Translations under genes and position numbers: made by a program
NCBI GenBank assembly: GCA_963655255.1
Contig: CAVKEB010000004.1
Coordinates: 76,344 to 140,343, forward strand
Length of the DNA stretch: 64,000 nucleotides
DNA from: CAG-791 sp963655255
GTDB lineage: Bacteria; Bacillota; Clostridia; Lachnospirales; Lachnospiraceae
Reading direction: 5' to 3'
Shown here: in pieces, positions 41,450 through 49,024 of the stretch
Numbering within the stretch: position 1 is the first letter of the stretch
Layout: each line of letters begins with the position of its first letter
Notes under the pieces: model-generated
The model's database searches: none
What the model saw: the letters and a program-made list of their open reading frames with translations, nothing else
What the model was told of the DNA's origin: nothing

Positions 41450-42252
41450 TTGGCCTCCTCCATGAATTTTCCCTCAAATGCAAATGCGTGGTTCATCGGC
41501 CCGCTTCCATGACCGAGATCCAGCATCGCCCCGAGTGCTCCGGAAATGTAATCCTTGGCCCGGAGGACAGAGGTATCCAGATCAAATCCCTTGGCAAGAT
41601 TGGCCGCAATGGCACTCGAAAGGGTGCAGCCTGTTCCGTGCGTGTTGGGATTGTCGATTCTCCTGCCCTCGAACCACCGGTAACTTCCGTTCCGATAGAG
41701 AAGGTCGTTGGCATCATTGAGACTGTGACCGCCCTTGCACAGAACCGCGCAGTGATAGCTCTCGCTGATCCTTTCCGCAGCGGCGATCATATCTTCGTTT
41801 CTGGTTACTTTCATTCCGGAGAGAACTTCGGTTTCCGGAATGTTGGGCGTCAGGATCGTTGCGATCGGCAGAAGCTCTGCTTTTAACGCTTCGACCGCAT
41901 CTTCACTGATCAGCCTCGCTCCGCTCGTGGCCACCATCACAGGATCCACCACGATATCGTTCGGACGATAGAACTTCAGCTTCTCCGCGATAACATGGAT
42001 CAGAGAACTCTCCGATACCATACCGATCTTGACCGCATCCGGGAAGATATCCGTGAATACTTCGTCCAGCTCCTCCGAGAGAAACTCCGGAGTCGCGTCC
42101 ATAATTGCAGTAACGCCGGTTGTATTCTGCGCAGTCATGGCGGTGATGGCGCTCATGGCGAAAACGCCGTTTGCCATCATCGTCTTGATATCTGCCTGAA
42201 TGCCGGCGCCTCCGCTGGAATCGCTTCCAGCGATTGTTAATGCTGTTCTCAT
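41446..42252 (-). CDS. thiD: Hydroxymethylpyrimidine / phosphomethylpyrimidine kinase
   Basis: 268 residues, standard. Phosphorylates HMP and HMP-P. RTALTIAGSDSSGGAGIQAD is the N-terminal substrate motif; DIVVDPVMVATSGARLI, CKGGHS and NTHGTGCTLSSAIAANLA (anion hole and catalytic Cys/Asp-type region) follow. The natural start is ATG 42252, with GAGG 7 nt upstream given by the leader repeat 42253-42365. An in-frame ATG at 42363 inside the repeat would add 37 residues with no counterpart in ThiD. Confidence 0.95.
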   Translation of the reverse strand: MRTALTIAGSDSSGGAGIQADIKTMMANGVFAMSAITAMTAQNTTGVTAIMDATPEFLSEELDEVFTDIFPDAVKIGMVSESSLIHVIAEKLKFYRPNDIVVDPVMVATSGARLISEDAVEALKAELLPIATILTPNIPETEVLSGMKVTRNEDMIAAAERISESYHCAVLCKGGHSLNDANDLLYRNGSYRWFEGRRIDNPNTHGTGCTLSSAIAANLAKGFDLDTSVLRAKDYISGALGAMLDLGHGSGPMNHAFAFEGKFMEEAK

Positions 42253-42365
42253 GTTTATACCTCCCTGAGGCAAAATCCGCGAAGGCGGTTTTGCCGAATG
42301 TGGCAGCCGGTGCGACAGCACCGATGCTGCTGTTTGAAAGTGACATATCAATGTCACTTTCAAAC
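42253..42365 (-). repeat. Leader repeat (basic form), supplies RBS of thiD
   Basis: Minus strand: GAAAGTGACATTGATATGTC stem, GGTGCTGTCGCACC stem, GGCAAAACCGCC-tt-CGCGGATTTTGCC stem, CCTCAGGGAGGTATAAAC then ATG. Compared with 24894-25006 the second stem has changed its loop only (gat to gtc). Upstream, 42366-42597 contains one GCGGCTTC / GAAGCCGC hairpin and nothing else I recognise. Confidence 0.87.
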
Positions 42366-42597
42366 TTACCTCCTTATGAGAAACGTCCCGGCTGTCTTTT
42401 GTTTTTCAATCCGGCAGTCCCTGCGGCTTCGGATCTCATCCGGAAGCCGCCGCCTCCGTCGACAGGCGGGCATTAATTTTATATCCCGGCAGAAGGTGGT
42501 GCCCCCGGTCTGCCGGTGCATGCACATGTTCGGAAAATTCCTGCCCGCCCGCGTCCGATGCGGGCAGTCCGGTCATTTCCGGCCCTGTGTCGAAGCC

Positions 42598-43107
42598 TTA
42601 TTCTGCCAGAAGGTCACGCATATGCTTCAGCGCGTGGGTTCTGGCAAGGATCGCAATCAGAACGGCGGCAATGATGGTGCCTCCGACCGTGCTGACCAGG
42701 AAAGGAAGAACATAGGTAAAAACTGCCGCATCCTTTCCCATGAAGTTCACAGCGATGGGGTAAGCAAGGATTCCTCCGAGGACGCCCGTGCCGAGAACTT
42801 CAGCAAGGTATGTCGGCAGGTACCGCTTCGTTTTCGCGAATACAAGACCGCAGCAGAGTGCTCCGACCATGCTGCCCGGAAAGGCCAGAAGTGTCCCGGT
42901 TCCCATCATGTTGCGGATCAGGGAAGCGATAAAGGCGATTCCCACGCCCCACCAGGGTCCCAGAAGAACGGCTGCCAGTACATTGACCATGTGCTGGATG
43001 GGGAAGCACTTGCTCGCTCCGACCGGAATGTAGAAGCCGGACAAAATAATGATCAGCGCGATCAGCATGCCGGATGTTACCAGTTTCTTCAGTGTTTCAT
43101 GCTTCAT
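42598..43107 (-). CDS. thiW: ThiW, thiazole-specific ECF transporter S component
   Basis: 169 residues, five or six helices. Substrate-binding membrane protein of an energy-coupling-factor importer for the thiazole precursor of thiamine. LSGFYIPVGASKCFPIQHMV and PWWGVGIAFIASLIRNMMGTG are characteristic ThiW stretches. The shared EcfA/EcfT module is not in this window. Lies between thiE and thiD in the thiamine salvage operon. Start ATG 43107 has GGAGGA upstream. Confidence 0.93.
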   Translation of the reverse strand: MKHETLKKLVTSGMLIALIIILSGFYIPVGASKCFPIQHMVNVLAAVLLGPWWGVGIAFIASLIRNMMGTGTLLAFPGSMVGALCCGLVFAKTKRYLPTYLAEVLGTGVLGGILAYPIAVNFMGKDAAVFTYVLPFLVSTVGGTIIAAVLIAILARTHALKHMRDLLAE

Positions 43108-43161
43108 GATTCAAAATCCTCCATTTTCCTGACCGGTTTATGGAAATTCTGCGGTGCGGGA

Positions 43162-43818
43162 TCAGGTATCCGCATCCGCATGACTGAAAAGCCGGCCGCT
43201 TTCCTCGAAAAGATGGCGGCAGGATGCTCCGATATTCCCGGAAGCAAAGATTCCGGAGATCACTGCCACGCCGGAAAGACCGGACCCTTCAAGCAGATGA
43301 ATGTTGTCCTCTGTGATGCCGCCGATTGCGCACACCGGAATGTGTACCGAGGACGTGATTTTTTTATATTCGCCGCGGTCAATCGGTCTGGCGTCCTTCT
43401 TGGTCGCCGATCCGAAGGCCGCTCCGCTGCCCAGATAATCTGCGCCGTCCTTTTCTGCCTGAACGGCTTCCTCCACGTTGTGCGCGGTGGCCCCGATGAT
43501 TTTCGACGGGCCGAGAATTTCTCTCGCCCGCTGCACGGCCATGTCGCTCTGTCCGACGTGCACGCCGTCGGCATCCGCCCGGGCGCAGACCTCCACATTG
43601 TCATCAATCAGAAGCGGCACATGATATCTGTGACAGAGATCCTTCATGCGGAGAGCCTCCTGCAGCAGCTCTTCGGAATCCATATTTTTCTCCCGAAGCT
43701 GCACCAGCGTAACGCCTCCCTGCAGTGCCTCTTCCACGACCTCTTCCAGCGTTCTGCCGTTTAACCATGTCCTGTCTGTCACGGCGTACAGCCGCAGCAG
43801 TGATCTGTCTGTTTTCAT
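43162..43818 (-). CDS. thiE: Thiamine-phosphate synthase
   Basis: 218 residues. TIM-barrel enzyme that joins HMP-PP and thiazole phosphate to form thiamine phosphate. Diphosphate and substrate loops are present: VTLVQLREKNMDSEELLQ, LLIDDNVEVCARADADGVHV, VGQSDM and a Ser/Gly loop at the end (AIGGITEDN, VAVISGIF). The GAGG ribosome binding site 11 nt before the ATG lies in a remnant of the leader repeat (43819-43849). Confidence 0.95.
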   Translation of the reverse strand: MKTDRSLLRLYAVTDRTWLNGRTLEEVVEEALQGGVTLVQLREKNMDSEELLQEALRMKDLCHRYHVPLLIDDNVEVCARADADGVHVGQSDMAVQRAREILGPSKIIGATAHNVEEAVQAEKDGADYLGSGAAFGSATKKDARPIDRGEYKKITSSVHIPVCAIGGITEDNIHLLEGSGLSGVAVISGIFASGNIGASCRHLFEESGRLFSHADADT

Positions 43819-43849
43819 TGATTCTTATACCTCGCTGAAGCAAAATCCA
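43819..43849 (-). repeat. Remnant of leader repeat upstream of thiE
   Basis: Only the 3' end remains on the minus strand: GGATTTTGCTTCAGCGAGGTATAAG, then AATCA and ATG. The stem partner of GGATTTTGC has been lost but the part that forms the ribosome binding site is kept. Confidence 0.7.
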
Positions 43850-43944
43850 TGCCACACATTCATCCGAAAATTGATTGTGCCGTGGTTCTGTGAAACATAT
43901 GCCGGAAATGCCGACTGACCGCGGAAGCTTCCCGGCAGCAACTC

Positions 43945-44745
43945 TCACATCCGGCTGATCCGATCGATCAGGTACGTCCGGAAAGTGGCCGTCCCGATAT
44001 GACCGGACGAACGCATCTCTTTCTCCGCATCCTCGGCACCCTGTCCGTAGGCTGCAAGCGTCTCGTGAACGATCCGGACCCGCCGGCCGGCATCCCGCGG
44101 ATTCCCCGCAAGGCTGGCGGCGAGAAGTCCTGACAGCATGCAGCCGGCTCCTGTAATGCTCTTTAACAGCGGCGTTCCGGTGCGGCTGATCCGGATCTCT
44201 TCCCCGCTGACCGCGTAGTCCGTTTCTCCGGTCACGGCGAGCACGGTGCCGAAGCGCCCTGCGAGCTCCTGCAATGCGGCCGTTTTCAGCTCCACTCCCG
44301 CCGCCTCCACTCCCTGCGACGCAAAGGCCATGCCCTGCAGGGCGGCTGCCTCCGACATGTTGGCGCGGATGGTCGTCATGTGCACTTCCGACAGAAGTTT
44401 TCTCAGGAAGTCCCGGCGATAGGCCGATGCCCCGGCGCCGACCGGGTCCAGCACGACCGGGATTCCCAGCTCATTTGCCTTCCTCCCGGCAAGAATCATC
44501 GCGTTCAGCCGGTTGTCTTCCGGCATGCCGGTGTTGAGAAGAAGAGCATCGGAAATCGATACGATCTCCTCCACCTCCTTTTCATTGTCCGCGCAGACCG
44601 CAGCCGCGCCGGAGGCCAGAATCATGTTCACAACGTCATTGATTGTCACGGCATTGGTGATGGCATGAACCAGCGGGTGTTTTCTCCTGATATTCTCAAA
44701 GACAGAAACCGGTTGACCGGATTCTTCAACGTCACGAACGGGCAT
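43945..44745 (-). CDS. thiM: Hydroxyethylthiazole kinase
   Basis: 266 residues. Phosphorylates the thiazole moiety for salvage. HPLVHAITNAVTINDVVNMI is the N-terminal signature, VVLDPVGAGASAYR the substrate loop, and SITGAGCMLSGLLAA the catalytic Cys/anion-hole motif. ATG 44745 is the start: GGGAGG lies 9 nt upstream, inside the terminator hairpin of the riboswitch. First gene of the operon thiM-thiE-thiW-thiD-cytX, which covers salvage only; no thiC, thiG or thiS is present. Confidence 0.95.
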   Translation of the reverse strand: MPVRDVEESGQPVSVFENIRRKHPLVHAITNAVTINDVVNMILASGAAAVCADNEKEVEEIVSISDALLLNTGMPEDNRLNAMILAGRKANELGIPVVLDPVGAGASAYRRDFLRKLLSEVHMTTIRANMSEAAALQGMAFASQGVEAAGVELKTAALQELAGRFGTVLAVTGETDYAVSGEEIRISRTGTPLLKSITGAGCMLSGLLAASLAGNPRDAGRRVRIVHETLAAYGQGAEDAEKEMRSSGHIGTATFRTYLIDRISRM

Positions 44746-44775
44746 AAAAAAACCTCCCATTGTCAAAATGGGGGG
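44746..44775 (-). terminator. Riboswitch expression platform: terminator hairpin containing the thiM SD
   Basis: On the minus strand CCCCCCATT (44767-44775) pairs with AATGGGAGG (44753-44761, one mismatch) followed by seven Ts and directly the thiM ATG. The 3' arm of the stem is the GGGAGG ribosome binding site, so folding would both stop transcription and hide the start. Confidence 0.75.
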
Positions 44776-44910
44776 CACAAATCCAGACTGCTTTCATAAG
44801 GATTTCCGGACACAGCCAATCCGAAGCCGCACGGCGGCAGGAAATCTCACCGGGCTGCCCGCCCGCATTCTTCCTGAAAGGATCATTGTGTTCTTAATAT
44901 AATGAAAGTT

Positions 44911-45013
44911 CTGCTTCCTTACGCCGGCATTACCCGGGTCAAGTTTTAAGGGTCCGGAAACGCGGCCTGCTCTCTGGCAGTCCGGCCTCCGGTCTCAGCA
45001 TATGCGCCCCTAG
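44911..45013 (-). promoter_or_regulatory. TPP riboswitch (THI element)
   Basis: Minus strand contains the conserved THI core in order: GGGGCGC, CTGAGA, the variable arm CCGGAGGCC..GGAAACGC region, ACCCTTAAAACTTGACCCGG and GTAATGCCGGCGTAAGGAAGC. It binds thiamine pyrophosphate and should switch the thiM operon off when thiamine is plentiful. The 135 nt to the terminator hairpin form the anti-terminator region. Confidence 0.93.
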
Positions 45014-45109
45014 CGTTTTATGAAATTTGATCGTAATTGCTCAGAACATTCCGAATTTGCTTACGAAAATCCCCGATGCCGCTGAACAATGATTCAAAAC
45101 AGTTAAAGA

Positions 45110-46135
45110 CTACTTCCCCGACACGGAAATGTCAATGCTGCGCTGCTTCAGAACAGAGGCAGCTGCTCCGTACAGGACACCGGTGACAGGCCAGATCATC
45201 CAGGTCATATCCCATCTTCCGGTGAGAAAACTGATCAGAAGATAGAATGCGGTGACAATGGTCCAGTAAACGCTTCCGAAACGCCGCGCGATCTTCTTGT
45301 TCTCACGCGAATAACCGCCGTCTTCCATAAGAGCCTGAAAACTTCCTCGGATGGAGGAAACAAGCGTAATCCGCCAGACGCCGAAGGCCACCAGAACCAG
45401 AAGAAGCGGGATTCCAAAGGAAACCACGGAGAGTCCGTCATCTTCCCGCAGTGCGCAGAGGAACATCGGAACGACAGAGAGGATGCAGAACATGATGCCG
45501 AGAACCATGTTCCTCCGGTAAATGGGATCAAAGCGTTCCATTTTCTCCCGTACCATGCCGAGGACCCCGTAAGCCGTGTCAATGGATTCCTTCTCAATGA
45601 ACTGATATCTGGAAAGCTTCATTCCGAATGTAAGGAAAATGAAAACGGCGGCGGCAACAAAGGCCAAAAGAACGATCACCCCGATCACACCGGCCTGCGT
45701 TTCACTGAGAGGAAAGCGAATAGCAGAGGGATACTGCGTCAGTCCGGCGAGCAGAATCAGAACGACAGGAGACAGAATGCAGAGCATGATACCAAAAGAG
45801 GAGGCCAGGGCAGACTGCTCTTTCAGCGTAAGATATGCATTCGCAGTTTCCATGGAGACCGGCGTCAGCTTTTCTCCGTTGTCCGAAAAGGCAGGATCCT
45901 CTGTAAGATCAGAGGCAGGAGAAGTCTGTGGATCCTCCATGCTGTCTTTCAGAAGATAATCGGTTGTGACTCCGAAGATTTCGGAGAGCTGCAGAATCCG
46001 GTTCATGTCCGGAACGGACTGTGCACTTTCCCATTTGGAAACAGACTGGCGGCTGACACCAAGCTGATCGGCCAGCTGCTCCTGCGACCAACCCTGTTTT
46101 TTCCTGAGAGCGACGATTTTATCTGCAAGTATCAT
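45110..46135 (-). CDS. XRE-family helix-turn-helix protein with membrane domain
   Basis: 341 residues. Residues 1-62 are an XRE DNA-binding domain (LRKKQGWSQEQLADQLGVSR then SVSKWESAQSVPDMNRILQL). A linker leads to five or so membrane helices (about 112-330), so the protein is a membrane-bound regulator, a form common in clostridia. AAGGAGG precedes the ATG. It is isolated between the thiamine operon and an AT-rich gap; its targets are unknown and membrane proteins with this layout are often encoded next to transporters, which is not the case here. Confidence 0.9.
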   Translation of the reverse strand: MILADKIVALRKKQGWSQEQLADQLGVSRQSVSKWESAQSVPDMNRILQLSEIFGVTTDYLLKDSMEDPQTSPASDLTEDPAFSDNGEKLTPVSMETANAYLTLKEQSALASSFGIMLCILSPVVLILLAGLTQYPSAIRFPLSETQAGVIGVIVLLAFVAAAVFIFLTFGMKLSRYQFIEKESIDTAYGVLGMVREKMERFDPIYRRNMVLGIMFCILSVVPMFLCALREDDGLSVVSFGIPLLLVLVAFGVWRITLVSSIRGSFQALMEDGGYSRENKKIARRFGSVYWTIVTAFYLLISFLTGRWDMTWMIWPVTGVLYGAAASVLKQRSIDISVSGK

Positions 46136-46366
46136 TCAGAAACCTCCTTATTGTGGGTCATGATAATAGATCAGCAATCGTTTCCTGCATTTTGTCTGCA
46201 ACGCATCCGAATCTTTGAGCCCTGATTCTGATGAAAAACAGAGAAAAAGATGATGAGGGGAACAGGATCTTTTTGTCCCCGGCAGATGATTGTATTGTAG
46301 GAAAAACAGGCCGCTGCGCCCACCATCCCGGCTTGGAAATTTGTCAACCGACAGTTGCAAAATAAT

Positions 46367-46411
46367 GTAGTCAATCAAAATCGTGCCGCAGATGTTCCTC
46401 ATCAGGATATT
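46367..46411 (+). repeat. 45-bp perfect direct repeat of 47962-48006
   Basis: GTAGTCAATC...CAGGATATT is identical at 47962-48006, where it is codons 8-22 of the DUF5688-like gene (VVNQNRAADVPHQDI). The copy here lies outside the integrated element and is not in any intact gene. The shared TTGCA just upstream suggests that it is a remnant of the 5' end of a related gene. Confidence 0.9.
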
Positions 46412-46598
46412 ATTGTGTAATAATTCAATACTTTATGCATATTTTATTGTATATATTGTAATATATGTATTAATGCATATAATATAAAGATATCTGTCAA
46501 GATAGATCGAAACATTTCAGATTACACATTTGCATTGAAAATGAATTTGTCGCTATTGACGCTTTGTGACAGGCATAGCGATACAACCCATTATCCCA

Positions 46599-46778
46599 AT
46601 GAAAAGAATCGCAATTATCAACTTACTTCTATATATTCCAGCTTGCTTGGCAATGGGGACAGTATATGTTCACAGTCACGCGGATACGCTAATCAAGACA
46701 TTAACTCTAATAATCTTAGGTTGTGCAATAACAAGCGGTGCATACCTGTCGTTATTGACTTTCAAAGGCACAAAATAG
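46599..46778 (+). CDS. Possible small membrane protein
   Basis: 59 codons with two hydrophobic segments (IIINLLLYIPACLAMG-like and LIKTLTLIILGCAITSGAYL). Topology is plausible for a real small membrane protein, but there is no ribosome binding site before the ATG and the region appears degraded. Treat as doubtful. Confidence 0.25.
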   Translation: MKRIAIINLLLYIPACLAMGTVYVHSHADTLIKTLTLIILGCAITSGAYLSLLTFKGTK

Positions 46779-46991
46779 TTTCATGGATCCAACGGGAAAT
46801 CTTCCAATTGATGATGGCAGACAGTCAGATAAATCAACAGCATTGCATTATCTGCGCCGCGTTGAAGTGGAACGGAAAACGAACCAGATTTGGGATAAAT
46901 CCTTCAACTGATAGAAAACCATAACGACTACAAAGCAGGAAAAATAACAGGACACCCATAGGACACCCAAAAGACACCCGCGTCCAAGCGC

Positions 46992-47031
46992 AAAGAAAAA
47001 CCACAAATCCTTGAAAAATAAGGATTTGTGG
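46992..47031 (-). terminator. Original terminator of tRNA-Gly, displaced by the element
   Basis: CCACAAATCCTT (47001-47012) pairs with AAGGATTTGTGG (47020-47031); on the minus strand the stem is followed by TTTTTCTTT. It lies 11 bp beyond the left att repeat, exactly where the tRNA gene would have ended before integration. Confidence 0.8.
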
Positions 47032-47042
47032 TCTTCAACCGA

Positions 47043-47064
47043 AGAGCGACAGACGAGGCTCGAA
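47043..47064. repeat. Left attachment site (attL)
   Basis: AGAGCGACAGACGAGGCTCG followed by AA; identical to 57702-57723. It duplicates the 3' end of tRNA-Gly (T-arm and acceptor), left behind by integration. Confidence 0.9.
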
Positions 47065-47121
47065 ATCTACAACTCGCCAAAAACATTGAAAGGAAAGGCT
47101 TTGCCGGACTCCTGATTTTCT

Positions 47122-47140
47122 GGTAACAGAGAAGTAACAA
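47122..47140. promoter_or_regulatory. Candidate integrase arm sites, left end
   Basis: GGTAACA (47122) and AGTAACA (47133) spaced 11 bp; the right end of the element has GGTAACA twice at 57642 and 57652 in the same orientation. Paired short repeats near both ends are typical arm-type sites of tyrosine integrases. Confidence 0.45.
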
Positions 47141-47181
47141 AAATCCTGCCTTATCCTCCACCCATATTTTTTAGCGAACCA

Positions 47182-47460
47182 TCACATATTCAGCAGGTCT
47201 GAATGGCTTCCTGTATCTACTAAAGTTAACGTGAGAATATCATTCTCAATCAGATAAATCAGCAACCAGTCAGGCTGAATGTGACATTCCCGAAACCCCT
47301 TATAGACTCCCTTAAGTTCATGATCGCGGTATTTTTCTTCCAATGTCTTACCCTGACGTAAAACATCAATCACTTCATCAAGAAGTGCCAGATTCTTCCC
47401 GCGCTTTTTCATCAGCTTATAGCTTTTCTTATAAGCCGCAGTAAATTTTACCGTCAGCAT
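47182..47460 (-). CDS. yafQ: YafQ/RelE-family toxin
   Basis: 92 residues. Ribosome-dependent mRNA interferase. Matches YafQ: MLTVKFTAAYKKSYKLMKKR at the start, DHELKGVYKGFRECHIQPDW (D/H-x-L-x-G and R-x-C-H-I) and LIYLIENDILTLTLVDTGSH, with the catalytic His region near the end. Start codon follows the antitoxin stop without a gap (TAAATG). The pair would stabilise the mobile element. Confidence 0.93.
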   Translation of the reverse strand: MLTVKFTAAYKKSYKLMKKRGKNLALLDEVIDVLRQGKTLEEKYRDHELKGVYKGFRECHIQPDWLLIYLIENDILTLTLVDTGSHSDLLNM

Positions 47461-47733
47461 TTACTCTTCCAATGCTTTCTTCAAATCTTCCATGCTGGAA
47501 TATCCCGGAATGTCAGGATCATGAGATATTCTCTTGGCTTCTGACATGGCATCAAGGACCTTCTGTGAATAATGCGGCACCTCGACACTAAACGGAAGTC
47601 CTCCCCTTAGAAGACACTGCTTTAGAAAAATATTAACAGCCCCAGACATGTCCATTCCAAGAGTGCTGAAAAGTTCATTAGCCTGTTTCTTCACTTCTGT
47701 ATCAATACGAATTTGAGTCGGTATAGTAGCCAT
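47461..47733 (-). CDS. dinJ: DinJ/RelB-family antitoxin
   Basis: 90 residues. N-terminal ribbon-helix-helix (ATIPTQIRIDTEVKKQANEL, then MDMSGAVNIFLKQCLLRGGL) for DNA binding and dimerisation; the C-terminal helix (about 55-90) wraps the toxin. Antitoxin-first order with yafQ. Expressed from the strong promoter 47759-47787, likely autoregulated. AGGGAGATG precedes the ATG. Confidence 0.93.
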   Translation of the reverse strand: MATIPTQIRIDTEVKKQANELFSTLGMDMSGAVNIFLKQCLLRGGLPFSVEVPHYSQKVLDAMSEAKRISHDPDIPGYSSMEDLKKALEE

Positions 47734-47758
47734 TTCATCATCTCCCTTTCATTTGTTT

Positions 47759-47787
47759 ATTCTACTACATGTGCAATACATTGTCAA
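47759..47787 (-). promoter_or_regulatory. Promoter of dinJ-yafQ
   Basis: Minus strand TTGACA (47782-47787), 17-bp spacer, TAGAAT (47759-47764); 25 bp before the dinJ start. Near-consensus. Confidence 0.75.
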
Positions 47788-47940
47788 TCATTCGTAGCAT
47801 ATTGCATTTCTTGCTTTTCCCCAATAAAACAGCTTTCCCGATCTTTCCACTACATCCCCGTTTCTGCCTCGTTTCATTCCGAAAATATCCGACATATTTA
47901 TTATATATGTTCTATAGCATTTATCACGAAAGGAGAATCT

Positions 47941-48582
47941 ATGGAAAAAGTCTATATTGCAGTAGTCAATCAAAATCGTGCCGCAGATGTTCCTCATCAG
48001 GATATTCCCGGCACAGATCTTTCTTGCATCGTGAAAGTATGGCGCGACGATGACCTGTCCTCTCACGTTGTCACAGACAAGGATCTTCAAACCGCAAAGC
48101 TCACGGACGAAGAGCTGTTTGAACTTGCTTATCCGTCCATTTCCCCGGAGCATTTTTACATTCGCCCGATTGAACAGGTTATCTCAGGAAACAACAGAGA
48201 AGGCCTTACCGCAGATATTACTTCGGACATCCCGCATCATACTATCTACGTCGTTTCCAACGAAGAAGGTCTCGACGGAGCCTCCATTCTGGCGAATCCG
48301 GCAGCGATGCAGCATATTCAGTCACGCTTTGGCGGCAGTGAGCTCATGGTGATCCCAAGCTCTGTTCATGAAATTCTGGTCATCCGAATGGAAGATATTC
48401 CGGATGTACAGGTAATGAATCAGATCATTCAGGAGATCAATCAGAAGGAACTTCGTGAGGAAGACCGTCTGGCGGATCACGCCTTTGCCTTCAACGGTCA
48501 TTTATCTATCGCGCACGATGCATCACAGACCCGGGAGCAAGAACATACCAGCAAGAAAGAGAGGTCCATGTCATGTGTATAA
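47941..48582 (+). CDS. DUF5688-like protein
   Basis: 213 residues. Resembles the second half of DUF5688 proteins: an early MEKVYIAVVNQNRA strand, then HTIYVVSNEEGLDGASILAN and GGSELMVIPSSVHEILVI. Function unknown; the family is common in clostridial conjugative and mobilizable elements. The start has AAAGGAG 7 nt upstream. Codons 8-22 are duplicated outside the element at 46367-46411. First gene of a plus-strand group that runs into the relaxase. Confidence 0.7.
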   Translation: MEKVYIAVVNQNRAADVPHQDIPGTDLSCIVKVWRDDDLSSHVVTDKDLQTAKLTDEELFELAYPSISPEHFYIRPIEQVISGNNREGLTADITSDIPHHTIYVVSNEEGLDGASILANPAAMQHIQSRFGGSELMVIPSSVHEILVIRMEDIPDVQVMNQIIQEINQKELREEDRLADHAFAFNGHLSIAHDASQTREQEHTSKKERSMSCV

Positions 48583-48734
48583 CTGCTGACGATCTTCAAA
48601 AAGCACTGGTTTTGATGGAGCAGCTTCGCAGAGGGATGCTTATTGATGAGTCCGATTTTCTCTCTGACAATCCCGAACATTCTGATTCTCAAAAGGCGAA
48701 GGGAACAGATTCCGGAAAGGAGCCCGCAACATGA
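48573..48734 (+). CDS. Small acidic protein of the mobile element, 53 aa
   Basis: MCITADDLQKALVLMEQLRR to SGKEPAT, 53 residues. Starts inside the end of the DUF5688-like gene (10-bp overlap; AGAGAGG upstream) and overlaps the next start by 4 bp (ATGA), so translation coupling supports it as real. No family recognised. The first 25 residues form an amphipathic helix and the tail is polar, which suits a small adaptor protein. Confidence 0.6.
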   Translation: MCITADDLQKALVLMEQLRRGMLIDESDFLSDNPEHSDSQKAKGTDSGKEPAT

Positions 48735-48979
48735 AGTACACAGAAGCCCAGCTCCGCCATCAGGAAGAATTGTCTGCCGCCCGGGAACGCATTCAGAAGA
48801 GGAAACAACGAACCCGAAGGCTGATCCAATTCGGAGCGATTGCAGAATCTTTACTTCCCGGATCAGACAAGCTGTCCCCGGAAGAATTTCAAAAGCTCCT
48901 GTCTTCTCTGCTTTCCCCGTCAGGGCGCCGCAATCTCCCGCCGGGAGATGAGGACATCAGCCAATCGCATAACGCATAG
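48731..48979 (+). CDS. DUF3847-like small protein
   Basis: 82 residues. A charged helix (LRHQEELSAARERIQKRKQR) then TRRLIQFGAIAESLLPG and SPEEFQKLLSSLL, the pattern of DUF3847, which is regularly found just upstream of MobA/MobL relaxases in clostridial elements. Probably an accessory relaxosome or regulatory protein (inference). Its last codons lie inside the candidate origin-of-transfer hairpin. AAAGGAG precedes the ATG. Confidence 0.7.
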   Translation: MKYTEAQLRHQEELSAARERIQKRKQRTRRLIQFGAIAESLLPGSDKLSPEEFQKLLSSLLSPSGRRNLPPGDEDISQSHNA

Positions 48980-49003
48980 CGTTATAAAAGATTGGCGCAC
49001 TTA
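48961..49003 (-). other. Candidate oriT with MOBQ-type nic sequence
   Basis: Minus strand TAAGTGCGCC (48994-49003) matches ten of the twelve bases of the nic region of MOBQ plasmids such as RSF1010 (TAAGTGCGCCCT). Next to it is a strong stem-loop: CCAATC..ATAACGC-ata-GCGTTAT..GATTGG (48961-48995). It lies 22 bp before the relaxase start, the usual place. In RSF1010 the inverted repeat is on the other side of nic. Confidence 0.6.
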
Positions 49004-49024
49004 TCAGTGAAAGGGGTGATGCCT

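Larger units (their letters stand above)
46136..47042. other. AT-rich gap of about 900 bp to the mobile element, no firm gene
   Basis: GC content drops well below the surroundings, especially 46410-46530 (runs such as ATTGTATATATTGTAATATA). It holds a 45-bp duplicate of coding sequence from the neighbouring element (46367-46411), one weak small membrane-protein frame (46599-46778), a 42-codon frame at 46783-46911 without a ribosome binding site, and three spaced GGACACCC / GACACCC words at 46943-46979. It looks like the decayed remains of an older insertion at the tRNA-Gly site. Confidence 0.5.

Noticed and set aside
45040..45090. Degenerate B-type module upstream of the TPP riboswitch
   Set aside because: Only GAATTTGC..AAAATCCCCGATGC resembles module B; stem pairing is poor, so I do not count it as a copy.
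47182..47733. Second HicAB-type system
   Set aside because: Order and motifs are those of DinJ antitoxin followed by YafQ toxin, not HicA/HicB.
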